Translations under genes and position numbers: made by a program
Part shown: piece after piece, positions 30,667 through 39,537 of the stretch
Layout: each line of letters starts with the position of its first letter
Numbering within the stretch: position 1 is the first letter of the stretch
Source: CAWALV01 sp963782965
GTDB lineage: Bacteria; Actinomycetota; Actinomycetes; Acidothermales; Acidothermaceae
Assembly: GCA_963782965.1 (NCBI GenBank)
Contig: CAWALV010000006.1
Span: 1 to 64,000 of the forward strand
Reading direction: 5' to 3'
DNA length: 64,000 bases
The notes under the pieces: model-generated
The model's database searches: none
The model's input: the letters and a program-made list of their open reading frames with translations, nothing else
Told to the model about the DNA's origin: nothing

Positions 30667-32208
30667 GTGGCAACGACACCCCCGGGCTACGCCGACGACG
30701 CGGTGACTCCCTTGCTGGAGATGATCGACATCGTCAAGGAGTTCCCCGGCATCCGCGCCCTCGACGGCGTCAGCCTCGACGTGCGTGCCGGAGAAGTGCA
30801 CTGCCTCCTCGGCCAAAACGGCGCCGGCAAGTCGACGCTCATCAAGGTGCTGGCGGGCGCCCATCAACCGGAGCAGGGCACGATCCGCTGGCGGGGCGAA
30901 CAGGTCACGCTCGGCTCGCCGATCGCCGCTCTCAAGCGCGGCATCGCGACCATCTACCAAGAACTCGACCTCGTCGACGGTCTGTCGGTCGCCGAGAACA
31001 TCTTCCTCGGCCATGAACTCTCGACCGGCGGCTTCACTCGCCGCGCGCAGTTGCGCGCCCGCACCCGGCAACTGCTGGAGCGCCTCGGTCACCCGGAGCT
31101 CCCCCCCGGGCGCGAGGTCGGCCGGCTGTCGTCAGCCAGCAAGCAGATCGTCAGTGTCGCGCGGGCGCTCTCCTACGACGCCAAGATCATCGTGATGGAC
31201 GAGCCGTCGGCGGTGCTCGCCCACGACGAGGTGGCCAACTTGTTCAGGGTCATCCGCGACCTCACCGCCGAAGGCGTGGCGGTTGTCTATATCTCGCACC
31301 GTCTCGGCGAAATCCGCGAGATCGGTGACCGCGTGACCGTGCTCAAGGACGGCCGCACCGTGGCCCAGGGTCGCCCTGCCAAGACGACGCCGACCCGCGA
31401 GGTCGTCACGTTGATGACCGGACGCGATATCGAATACCCCTTCCCGCCAAGGGCCGCTGAAGTTGGGGGGACCGCGGCCGAGGTTCTGCGGGTCGAAGGC
31501 CTGACCCGGCCCGGTGAGTTCAAGGACGTGTCGTTCAGCGTGGCCGCAGGCGAGATCGTCGGGCTCGCCGGTCTTGTCGGATCGGGCCGATCGGAGATTC
31601 TGGAGACGGTGTACGGAGCCCGCAAGCCCGCGTCGGGCACCATCTCCTTTCTCGGACGGCGGATGCGCCCCGGTGCCCTCGGACGTTCGGTCTCGGCCGG
31701 CATGGGCTTGGCGCCAGAAGAGCGCAAGAGCCAGGCACTGCTGATGCGCGACACGATCGCAGTGAACATCTCGGCTGCGTCGCTTCGGAGGTTCTCGACT
31801 CTGGGGTTTCTTCGGCGCAGGAGCGAACTCGCCGACACCCAGCAGCAGGTTGAGGCACTCGACATCCGCCCGGGCGACGCCCGCCGTCGAGTTGTCACGT
31901 TGTCGGGCGGCAATCAGCAGAAGGTCGTGCTCGGTCGCTGGCTCCTGCATGGATGTCGCCTGCTGCTTCTCGACGAGCCGACCCGTGGCGTCGACGTTGG
32001 TGCACGCACCGAGTTGTACGGCGTGATCCGTCGGCTCGCCGACTCCGGCGTCGGCGTGCTCCTGGTGTCCAGCGAGGTGCCTGAGGTCCTGGGCTTGGCC
32101 GATCGAGTGCTGGTGCTGCGCGACGGTCGAGTCGTGCACGAGGCGCGGGCCGTTGAACTCGACGAGTCACGCGTGCTCGACCTGGTGATGGAAGGAAGCG
32201 CTGCATGA
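30667..32208 (+). CDS. sugar ABC transporter ATP-binding protein (RbsA/MglA type)
   Basis: This 513-residue double ATPase drives a CUT2 importer. The first half has Walker A GQNGAGKS (50-56 region), signature-like LSSASKQ and Walker B IIVMDEPSAVL. The second half has the usual degenerate Walker A GLVGSGRSE, signature LSGGNQQK and an intact Walker B LLLLDEPTRGVDVGA. GTG 30667 follows AAGGAAGG. The stop overlaps the permease ATG by four bases. With the permease, binding protein, dehydrogenase and isomerase it forms an operon from 30,667 to 36,733. Confidence 0.92.
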   Translation: MATTPPGYADDAVTPLLEMIDIVKEFPGIRALDGVSLDVRAGEVHCLLGQNGAGKSTLIKVLAGAHQPEQGTIRWRGEQVTLGSPIAALKRGIATIYQELDLVDGLSVAENIFLGHELSTGGFTRRAQLRARTRQLLERLGHPELPPGREVGRLSSASKQIVSVARALSYDAKIIVMDEPSAVLAHDEVANLFRVIRDLTAEGVAVVYISHRLGEIREIGDRVTVLKDGRTVAQGRPAKTTPTREVVTLMTGRDIEYPFPPRAAEVGGTAAEVLRVEGLTRPGEFKDVSFSVAAGEIVGLAGLVGSGRSEILETVYGARKPASGTISFLGRRMRPGALGRSVSAGMGLAPEERKSQALLMRDTIAVNISAASLRRFSTLGFLRRRSELADTQQQVEALDIRPGDARRRVVTLSGGNQQKVVLGRWLLHGCRLLLLDEPTRGVDVGARTELYGVIRRLADSGVGVLLVSSEVPEVLGLADRVLVLRDGRVVHEARAVELDESRVLDLVMEGSAA

Positions 32209-33230
32209 CGGAGCAAACGACGCCGCAGGCTCTGCATGCCTCCCCGGCCGAGCAAGCCGGCCCACACCTGGACGCGACCCGGCGTAGCCGGCGCACAAGG
32301 TTGAGCGAGGTGCGAAACCTGGGTCTGATCGGCGTGCTCGTCGTGCTTGCGGTGATCGGCTGGGTCACGAAGCCCCACTCGTTCCCCACCAGCGGCAACC
32401 TGACCACGATTCTCACCCAGGCCTCGGTGATCGGCGTGATCACGGTCGGCATGACTTTCGTGATCATCGGCGGTGGCATCGACCTCTCTGTCGGTGCGCT
32501 CATGGCGCTCGCATCGGTCTGGGCCACGACTGTCGCGACCCAGACGATGGGTCCATGGGCCGTTATGTTCTGCGCGCTCGCGGTCGGCGCCGGCTTCGGA
32601 CTCATCAACGGGTTGCTCATCGCCTACGGCCGGCTGGTCCCGCTTATCGCAACGCTGGCGATGATGGCGACCGCCCGCGGACTCGCGCAGAAGATCTCGA
32701 ACGAGAAGACGCAGATCGTTCGCTCACGCACCATCAACGACCTCGCGTCGAACAAGGTGCTCGGCATGCCGATGATGGTCTGGATCTTCGTTGCCGTCGC
32801 GATCGTCGGCTGGGTCGTGCTGAACCGCACGACATATGGACGACGGACCTTTGCGGTCGGCGGCAACCAGGAAGCCGCGCGCCTTGCCGGCGTCAATGTT
32901 CGGTTCCACACACTTACGTTGTACGTGCTGTCCGGACTTTGCTGCGGCATCGCCGCGATCATGATCGCCGCGCTCACCAACACCGGATCGAGCACGCACG
33001 GCGACCAGTACGAGCTGAACTCCATCGCCGCCGTCATCATCGGCGGCACGCTCTTGATGGGTGGCGCAGGCACCCTCGTCGGATCCGTCCTCGGCGTTCT
33101 TGTCTTCACGACCATCAGCAACCTGCTGATCCAGAACAACTTCCAGACCGAGTGGCAGAACATCGCGACCGGCATGATCATCGTCATCGCCGTGCTGCTG
33201 CAGCGTCGCCGAAAGGAGGCCCGCAGCTAA
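32205..33230 (+). CDS. sugar ABC transporter permease (RbsC type)
   Basis: This is a 341-residue permease with eight to ten helices. It shows the family marks IIGGGIDLSVGALMALAS, GLINGLLIAYGRLVPLIATLAMM, RTTYGRRTFAVGGNQEAARLAGVNV and IAAVIIGGTLLMGGAGTLVGSVLG. ATG 32205 overlaps the ATPase stop. The binding protein gene follows after 134 bp. Confidence 0.92.
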   Translation: MTEQTTPQALHASPAEQAGPHLDATRRSRRTRLSEVRNLGLIGVLVVLAVIGWVTKPHSFPTSGNLTTILTQASVIGVITVGMTFVIIGGGIDLSVGALMALASVWATTVATQTMGPWAVMFCALAVGAGFGLINGLLIAYGRLVPLIATLAMMATARGLAQKISNEKTQIVRSRTINDLASNKVLGMPMMVWIFVAVAIVGWVVLNRTTYGRRTFAVGGNQEAARLAGVNVRFHTLTLYVLSGLCCGIAAIMIAALTNTGSSTHGDQYELNSIAAVIIGGTLLMGGAGTLVGSVLGVLVFTTISNLLIQNNFQTEWQNIATGMIIVIAVLLQRRRKEARS

Positions 33231-33364
33231 CCGCCCGGGCCGCCGGCGCATGCGGCCTACACATTCGATCCGCGCACCCGTTCCTCTGCTTGGAGAGAAC
33301 GCGATAGCGCACACCCTGCGAGCACTACCCAGACCTAGTCGAACACTTCAATCAAGGAGTCCAG

Positions 33365-34438
33365 ATGCCCGAGCTCGATGGCGGCCTCAACCGTCGGCAC
33401 TTCCTGGTAGGCGCGGTAGGCGTGGGGGCGGGCGCAATGCTCACCGCGTGCACCGGAAACAGCACGAAGACGACGGCGGCGACGACCGCAGCCTCCGCGG
33501 CAGCAGGTTCGGGCGGCAACGCCAACGACGCACCGGGCAAGACGGTGACGATCGGATTCTCTGCCCCTGCGGCCGACCACGGTTGGATCGGCGCGATCGC
33601 CAAGAACGCGACCACCGAGGCCGGGAAGCTGTCCGATGTCAAGCTGGAGGCGGCTCAACCAACCAATGACATCGCCGCTCAGATTGCGGCAATCCAGACC
33701 TTGATCAGCAAGAAGGTCGACGTCATCGTGGTGCTACCGAACGACGGCGCGCAACTCACCGCAGTCGCCTTGCAGGCGACTCAGGCCGGCATCCCGGTCG
33801 TCAACCTTGACCGCGTGTTCGACACCTCTCGGGCGTCGCGCGTCTGGATCGGCGGCGACAACTACGGCATGGGTGTCAGTGCCGGACAGTACATCGGCGC
33901 CACGCTCAAGGCAAAGGGCGTCAGCAACCCGATCATCGGCGAGATCGCCGGCATCGACAGCCTGCCGCTCACCCAGCAGCGCAGTCAGGGCTTCAAGGAT
34001 TCGCTGAGCCAGTTCGGCTTCAAGGTCGGACCACGCCAGGCAGCACAGTTCACCGTGGAGTCCGGTCAGTCCGTCGCGGCCAGCATGCTGCAGGCGAACC
34101 CGCACTTCGATGCGATCTGGAACCACGACGACGACCAGGGCATCGGCGTGCTTGCCGCGATCAAGCAGGCCAACCGGTCTGAGTTCTTCATGGTCGGTGG
34201 CGCGGGATCGGCCAACATGATGCGCTACATCAAGGCGGACAACACCGTGGTGAAGGCCACCGTTCTTTACCCACCGACCATGGCCAACGACGCGGTCCGG
34301 CTCGCCCGCCTTCTCGTGCACGACAAGGGCCTCGGCGACTTCGTGCAGCCGGAAGTGCCGGCGTCCGTCACGTTGTACTCGGCGACCGTCACCAAGGACA
34401 ACGTCGACAAGTACCTGCCACTCGGCTTCGAATCGTAG
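33365..34438 (+). CDS. sugar-binding lipoprotein of a CUT2 ABC importer (RbsB type)
   Basis: This is a 357-residue periplasmic-binding-protein-type lipoprotein. The N-terminus combines a twin-Arg signal (R10, R11 in NRRHFLVG) with a lipobox LTAC at Cys29, followed by an Ala/Thr linker. The body is of the Peripla_BP_4 type: KTVTIGFSAPAADHGWIGAIAKNA, ISKKVDVIVVLPNDG and GIPVVNLDRVFD. ATG 33365 follows AAGGAG. It delivers the sugar to the RbsA/RbsC-like proteins. Ligand residues cannot be assigned; inositol or a pentose/hexose is plausible given the next two genes. Confidence 0.9.
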   Translation: MPELDGGLNRRHFLVGAVGVGAGAMLTACTGNSTKTTAATTAASAAAGSGGNANDAPGKTVTIGFSAPAADHGWIGAIAKNATTEAGKLSDVKLEAAQPTNDIAAQIAAIQTLISKKVDVIVVLPNDGAQLTAVALQATQAGIPVVNLDRVFDTSRASRVWIGGDNYGMGVSAGQYIGATLKAKGVSNPIIGEIAGIDSLPLTQQRSQGFKDSLSQFGFKVGPRQAAQFTVESGQSVAASMLQANPHFDAIWNHDDDQGIGVLAAIKQANRSEFFMVGGAGSANMMRYIKADNTVVKATVLYPPTMANDAVRLARLLVHDKGLGDFVQPEVPASVTLYSATVTKDNVDKYLPLGFES

Positions 34439-34494
34439 CGACGGACGACGGACAGCGGATAGCGGACAGTCAGCGAGAGCAGATCGGATCAGCG

Positions 34495-35685
34495 GTGAGC
34501 GACAACACGAAGGAGACCCTGGGCGTCGGCATGGTCGGCTATGCCTTCATGGGCGCGGCGCACTCCCAGGCATGGCGGACGGCGGGTCGGGTCTTCGACC
34601 TGCCGCTCCGCCCGGCGATGGTCGCGTTGTGCGGCCGAGACGGCGGCGCGGCGGCAGCGGCCGCCGCACGGCTGGGCTGGTCCTCGGTGGAAACCGATTG
34701 GAAGCAGTTGCTGTTGCGCGACGATGTCGCCCTCGTCGACATCTGCACGCCGGGGGACACACACGCGGAGATAGCAATCGCGGCGCTCGCGGCAGGTAAG
34801 CACGTGTTGTGCGAAAAGCCGCTCGCGAACACGGTGGCCGAAGCCGAGGCAATGGCAGCGGCCGCCGAAGCTGCACGTGTCAAAGGCATTCGCTCGATGG
34901 TCGGGTTCAACTACCGGCGAGTACCGGCACTGGCATTGGCGAGGGCGTTCGTTGCGTCGGACCGGCTCGGTGTGATTCGGCACGTGCGCGCCGTCTACTT
35001 GCAGGACTGGATCGTCGATCCCGAGTTTCCACTGGTATGGCGGCTGCAGAAGGAGCGTGCGGGCTCTGGCGCGCTCGGCGACATCGCCGCGCACATCATC
35101 GACCTCGCGCAGTTCGTCACCGGAGACACGCTTGCCGGCGTCAGCGCACTCACGGAGACCTTTGTGAAGGAGCGCCCGCTCCCAGAGGCGTCGAGTGGGC
35201 TTTCCGCAACCGGCGGCGCGGCCCGAGGAAAAGTGACGGTCGACGACGCCGTTCTGTTCATCGGTCGGTTCACCGGCGGCGCGCTCGCCTCGGTCGAGGC
35301 GACCCGTTTCGCGAGCGGTCGCAAGAACGCGATGCGGATCGAGGTGAACGGGTCGAAGGGCAGCCTCGCGTTCGACTTCGAGTCGATGAACGAGCTGTGG
35401 TTCCACGACCACACCGAGGATCCGGAAACCGGCGGCTTCAAGCGAATCCTGGTCACTGAGCCCGGTCACCCGTACCTGTCGGCGTGGTGGCCCCCGGGTC
35501 ACGTCATCGGCTACGAGAACACGTTCACTCACGAGATCCGAGACCTGATCGATGCAATCGGCAACGGTCAGGATCCGACGCCGTCGTTCGCCGACGGGCT
35601 GCAGATACAACGGGTGCTTGCCGCCGTCGAGGCCAGCGCGGTCGCTGGGTCGGGCTGGCAAGCCGTGCCGACGTCCACGAGTTAG
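34495..35685 (+). CDS. Gfo/Idh/MocA-family NAD(P)-dependent oxidoreductase
   Basis: This is a 396-residue dehydrogenase of the glucose-fructose/inositol dehydrogenase family. The Rossmann N-terminus reads GVGMVGYAFMGAAHS, with the family CEKPLANT motif carrying the catalytic Lys near residue 104, then GFNYRRVPA and a C-terminal sheet domain. GTG 34495 is the start, 56 bp after the binding protein gene. In context it should oxidise the imported polyol or sugar; the sequence does not identify which. Confidence 0.88.
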   Translation: MSDNTKETLGVGMVGYAFMGAAHSQAWRTAGRVFDLPLRPAMVALCGRDGGAAAAAAARLGWSSVETDWKQLLLRDDVALVDICTPGDTHAEIAIAALAAGKHVLCEKPLANTVAEAEAMAAAAEAARVKGIRSMVGFNYRRVPALALARAFVASDRLGVIRHVRAVYLQDWIVDPEFPLVWRLQKERAGSGALGDIAAHIIDLAQFVTGDTLAGVSALTETFVKERPLPEASSGLSATGGAARGKVTVDDAVLFIGRFTGGALASVEATRFASGRKNAMRIEVNGSKGSLAFDFESMNELWFHDHTEDPETGGFKRILVTEPGHPYLSAWWPPGHVIGYENTFTHEIRDLIDAIGNGQDPTPSFADGLQIQRVLAAVEASAVAGSGWQAVPTSTS

Positions 35686-35716
35686 AGTCCCGCAGCACCG
35701 AACCGAGGAGCCTCGC

Positions 35717-36733
35717 ATGCCACGGCCTATCACGTTGTTCACCGGCCAATGGGCCGACCTGCCGTTCGACCAGGTATGTCGGCTGGCATCGGAGTGGGGG
35801 TATGACGGCCTGGAGATCGCCTGCTGGGGCGACCACTTCGAGGTCAACAAGGCCGTGGCGGAGAACACCGGTGACGAGTACATCGAGGGTCGGCTGGCGA
35901 TGCTCGAGAAGTACAGCTTGAAGGTCTGGGCGATCTCGAACCACCTCGTCGGACAGGCGGTGTGCGACCACCCGATCGATGAGCGGCACGAAGCGATCCT
36001 GCCGAAGCGAATCTGGGGCGACGGCGAACCCGAGGGCGTTCGGCAACGAGCCGCCCAGGAAATGAAGGACACCGCACGAGCCGCCGCGAAGCTCGGGGTG
36101 AAGACGGTCGTCGGCTTCACGGGGTCGTCGATCTGGCACACGGTCGCGATGTTCCCGCCGGTGCCGCAGGCGATGATCGAGCGCGGCTACCAGGACTTTG
36201 CCGACCGCTGGAACCCGATCCTGGACGTCTTCGATGAGGTCGGCGTCCGGTTCGCACACGAGGTGCACCCCAGCGAGATCGCCTACGACTACTGGACCAC
36301 TGTGCGAACCCTCGAAGCCATCGGCCATCGGGCGGCGTTCGGGCTGAACTTCGACCCGAGCCACTTCGTGTGGCAAGACCTCGACCCGGTCGGGTTCCTC
36401 TCCGACTTCAGAGACCGCATCTACCACGTCGACTGCAAGGAGTCGGTGAAGCAGTTCAACGGCCGCAACGGCCGCCTCGGCTCGCATCTGGCCTGGGCCG
36501 ATCCGCGCCGCGGTTGGGACTTCGTGTCGACCGGGCACGGTGACGTGCCGTGGGAGCCGGTGTTTCGGATGCTCAACGCGATCGGCTACGACGGCCCGAT
36601 CAGCATTGAATGGGAGGACGCCGGGATGGATCGCCTCGTGGGCGGCCCCGACGCCCTGGCGTTCATTCGCAAGCTGACCCAGATCGAGCCTCCGGCGGCG
36701 GCATTTGATGCAGCATTCAGTTCCAACGACTGA
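35717..36733 (+). CDS. sugar phosphate isomerase/epimerase-type TIM-barrel protein
   Basis: This is a 338-residue metal-dependent TIM barrel of the AP-endonuclease-2/xylose-isomerase-like family. Metal ligands are expected in the strands HEVHPSE (Glu), LNFDPSHFVWQ (Asp/His), YHVDCKE and the final ISIEWED (Glu). ATG 35717 follows GAGGAG, 31 bp after the dehydrogenase. It is the last gene of the importer operon and probably isomerises or epimerises the oxidised sugar, as IolE/IolI-like partners do for inositol. Confidence 0.88.
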   Translation: MPRPITLFTGQWADLPFDQVCRLASEWGYDGLEIACWGDHFEVNKAVAENTGDEYIEGRLAMLEKYSLKVWAISNHLVGQAVCDHPIDERHEAILPKRIWGDGEPEGVRQRAAQEMKDTARAAAKLGVKTVVGFTGSSIWHTVAMFPPVPQAMIERGYQDFADRWNPILDVFDEVGVRFAHEVHPSEIAYDYWTTVRTLEAIGHRAAFGLNFDPSHFVWQDLDPVGFLSDFRDRIYHVDCKESVKQFNGRNGRLGSHLAWADPRRGWDFVSTGHGDVPWEPVFRMLNAIGYDGPISIEWEDAGMDRLVGGPDALAFIRKLTQIEPPAAAFDAAFSSND

Positions 36734-36775
36734 CCTGGACCTCCGCAGGCGGCGCACGCGCAGCCCCCGGAACGG

Positions 36776-37795
36776 TCAGGCCAGCCGCGCCGCGAGATAC
36801 GCGAGCGACAGGGGGTAGCGGTATTCGATGGCGCCGTGCGTGCCGTCGAACAGCTCGAAGTGCACGTCGTCGACGCCAATCTTGGCCAGCTCGGCCGTGA
36901 CCGCCTTGCCGCCGATCTCGAGGTACCACTCGTCCTTCTTGCCGCCGTCGATCCAGATCGCCCGCAGGCCGCGCAGTGCATCGGCGTAGTGCGCCACCAT
37001 GCGCACCGGGTCCCAGGCGAGCCAGCGCTCCCACAGCTGTGGGATCAGTTGGCCGGTGTGGCTATCGAAAGGCAGGCGCGGCGTGCCGTCGTCGTCCGCG
37101 GAGAAGCAGGCAGAGCAGCCGAGCAGCATCAGGAGCGTCTCGTCGCCTTCCTTGGTGAACGCGACCCGCGAGCGGAAGTCGGCCCACCACGCCCAGATGT
37201 CGCCGTCGTACTCCCGCAGGTAGCGGACGGCCTCGGCGAACTCCTTGATGTAACAGAACTCATACAACGAGTCGCCGGCGTGGGACGCGAGCCCGCCGAA
37301 GAGGTCCGGTCGAAGCATTGGCGTGATCAGCGCCCCGAAGCCACCACTGGACTTGCCCATGATCCCGCGGTGCGCGGGCTCGGCCATCGTGCGGTACTGC
37401 GCATCGACGAACGGGACGACGTCGTCGCACAGGTAGCTGTGATAGCGGCCCGTCCCGGGAGAATCGACGAATTGGGAGCCGCCGTAAGCGGTCCAGGCAT
37501 CGACGTACACGACGATCGCCGGAGGTGCCTCGCCCCGGGCGAAAACGGCATCGGCGGTCTCGATGAAGGGTTGACGAAACGGCGTGCGGTTGCGCCACAT
37601 GACGAGGTGGCCGGTGTAGCCCTGAATCACGTACACGCTCGGAAATCGACGCTCGGGCTGGTCGTCGTACCCGGGCGGCACGTACACCCACAACGGGCGT
37701 TGGGCTGGATCGCCGAGCGGGTTACCGCGCAGCGCAGCGGAGTCGATGACGTGCTCGTCGAGCCGCCCGCTCAACTCACCCGACCACGGAAGCAT
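36776..37795 (-). CDS. esterase, enterochelin-esterase/esterase-D-like alpha/beta hydrolase
   Basis: This is a 339-residue serine hydrolase. The N-terminal half shows RPLWVYVPPGYDDQPERRFPSVYVIQGYTGH, followed by the nucleophile elbow GKSSGG with S149 and a C-terminal FDGTHGAIEYRYP stretch that supplies His. No signal peptide is visible. ATG 37795 was preferred over GTG 37804 because AAGGGTGG sits correctly before it. It converges with the isomerase gene, 42 bp apart. The substrate is unknown; acyl-sugar esters would fit the neighbourhood. Confidence 0.85.
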   Translation of the reverse strand: MLPWSGELSGRLDEHVIDSAALRGNPLGDPAQRPLWVYVPPGYDDQPERRFPSVYVIQGYTGHLVMWRNRTPFRQPFIETADAVFARGEAPPAIVVYVDAWTAYGGSQFVDSPGTGRYHSYLCDDVVPFVDAQYRTMAEPAHRGIMGKSSGGFGALITPMLRPDLFGGLASHAGDSLYEFCYIKEFAEAVRYLREYDGDIWAWWADFRSRVAFTKEGDETLLMLLGCSACFSADDDGTPRLPFDSHTGQLIPQLWERWLAWDPVRMVAHYADALRGLRAIWIDGGKKDEWYLEIGGKAVTAELAKIGVDDVHFELFDGTHGAIEYRYPLSLAYLAARLA

Positions 37796-37903
37796 GCCGA
37801 CCACCCTTCGTCGCGACCCGGGCCTTCGAATCCCGCAGGCGCTCGGTCGAACTGTAATCGACGGCGGTGCCGGCCGATCAGAATGGACAAGGCGTCCCGT
37901 TGA

Positions 37904-37937
37904 CGCGGCCCCTGACCAGGTCTGGTCAGGGGCCGCG
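37904..37937 (-). terminator. terminator hairpin downstream of the SGNH hydrolase gene
   Basis: CGCGGCCCCTGACCA (37904-37918) pairs perfectly with 37923-37937 around the loop GGTC, a 15-bp stem. It lies 50 bp after the stop of the minus-strand SGNH gene, separating it from the esterase gene. Confidence 0.75.
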
Positions 37938-37987
37938 CCGGGAGGGCGTCGTCCGACTTGCTGTTGACGCGCCGCAGGGGTGGGGCG

Positions 37988-39346
37988 CTACCGGCGCTGC
38001 GCGCTGCAGCCCGCGGTGATCATGTGCAGGTTGATGGCGTCGGCCATCGCCCGGTAACCGGCGTCGTTGGGGTGCAGGTGATCGCCGATGTACTTCGGCA
38101 GCAGGTACGTCGGGTTCGACGGGTCGCGAAGGGCCTTGTCGAAGTCGATCACACCGTCGAACGCGTGACTGGTGCGAATCCACTGGTTGAGCAGCTCGCG
38201 CTGCTGTTCGCCGGCGGCGGTTCCGTAGTCACCGCCGTACTCGGGGAAGGAGCCGCCGAACGGCGTGAGCGTGCCGCCGTAGATATGCAGCCCGGCAGCG
38301 TGCACTTGCTCGATGATCTGCTCGTCCGCCTGGATCAACTGCTCCGCCGTCGCGGACTTGTCCCCGATGTCGTTGATGCCTTCGAGGAGGATCACCGAGC
38401 ACGCCCCGGCCTGAGTGAGGACGTCACGGTCGAGGCGGGCGTCGGCGGAGTCGCCGAACTGCGGTGGCTTGCGGTTGTAGAGCAACTCGTTGCCGATGAT
38501 GCCCGCGTTCGACACGGCCAGGTTCGGTCCCGACGTGTGGACGAAGCGCCGCGCGAGGTCAGCCGGCCAGGTCGCGTTCGCGTCGATCGTCGAAAGATAG
38601 CCATCGGTGATGGAGTCGCCGAGCGCGACGACGGTTCCGGCCCACGTCGCCTCAGCGGCCACGTCGACGTTCGACGCATAAAGCCAGCACGAGAGTTTCG
38701 TGCTGTACGGCGCCGCGGCGGTCGACGTCACCGCATTGCCACTCGCGAGGTAGTTGGTGTCCGTTGCGTAGACATGTTGGGTCGACGGTCCGGTCGCATC
38801 GGGCAGGTAGATGCTGACGTCGAGGGTCTGCAGCGCCGTCACAGACAGCCGCACGGGGTCAGACAGCGCGTTGCCCCCGGCCGGAATGAGAATCGACCGG
38901 CGACCGGAGAAGTGCAACTCACGCATCGTCCCTGGGACGGCGGCGGCGCCCTCCCTGGCGACCGACACCGATGCCGCACCGACCTGCAGCGGGTCGGTGC
39001 CGTAGGCGTTGGAGATCCGGATGCGGACCTCGTTGCCGCCGGCGGTGAGGAAGACGACGTTGCGCACGGTCTGGTTGTCCAGCCCGGTGTCGGACGGGCA
39101 GCTTTGGTGGTTGAACGTGCCGGGGCCGGTAGGGCTGCCCTGCCAGGCGGCGACCCACGGCCCGCGGCTCAGGTTGGAATCGGAGGTGTGGACGTCGGCG
39201 TGTGCGGCCGCGCGTTCAGTGGCGGTGTTGGAGGTGTTGGCGCCGCTGGCGTACGCAGGCGTGCCCACGGCGTAAGCGCTGAGCGCGAGGATCGGAACTG
39301 CGACGACGCCGGCGGCGCGTCGTGACCGTAGGGCTGACATCTTCAT
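37988..39346 (-). CDS. secreted SGNH/GDSL-family hydrolase
   Basis: This is a 452-residue exported esterase. A basic start and hydrophobic stretch (AAGVVAVPILALSAYAV) ending near AYASG form a Sec signal peptide. The N-terminal part (40-210) is a beta-rich domain often found in this subfamily. The SGNH core has block I VVALGDSITDGY (Ser), the Gly in AGIIGNELL, the Asn block EGINDIG and block V DHLHPNDAGY (Asp/His). ATG 39346 follows GAGGGGAG; 56 upstream codons were rejected. It probably deacylates a polysaccharide or lipid outside the cell. It is divergent from a flavoprotein gene. Confidence 0.9.
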   Translation of the reverse strand: MKMSALRSRRAAGVVAVPILALSAYAVGTPAYASGANTSNTATERAAAHADVHTSDSNLSRGPWVAAWQGSPTGPGTFNHQSCPSDTGLDNQTVRNVVFLTAGGNEVRIRISNAYGTDPLQVGAASVSVAREGAAAVPGTMRELHFSGRRSILIPAGGNALSDPVRLSVTALQTLDVSIYLPDATGPSTQHVYATDTNYLASGNAVTSTAAAPYSTKLSCWLYASNVDVAAEATWAGTVVALGDSITDGYLSTIDANATWPADLARRFVHTSGPNLAVSNAGIIGNELLYNRKPPQFGDSADARLDRDVLTQAGACSVILLEGINDIGDKSATAEQLIQADEQIIEQVHAAGLHIYGGTLTPFGGSFPEYGGDYGTAAGEQQRELLNQWIRTSHAFDGVIDFDKALRDPSNPTYLLPKYIGDHLHPNDAGYRAMADAINLHMITAGCSAQRR

Positions 39347-39537
39347 GGGGGCTCCCCTCAGAGTCCGGGGCGGTGGCAATCTGTCGCGCGGGTGCCGCGG
39401 CGCCCGCGCGGTCTGGCACCTACCCCGTTCGGGCGCAACTCCAGCCGCGTCGGCTCCACTGCGTTCGCAGGCGGTGCCGTGGTGGCCGGGCGCGTCGTCG
39501 TCCAGACTCTTCACGTGCGCGGAAGACGGCCGAAACG

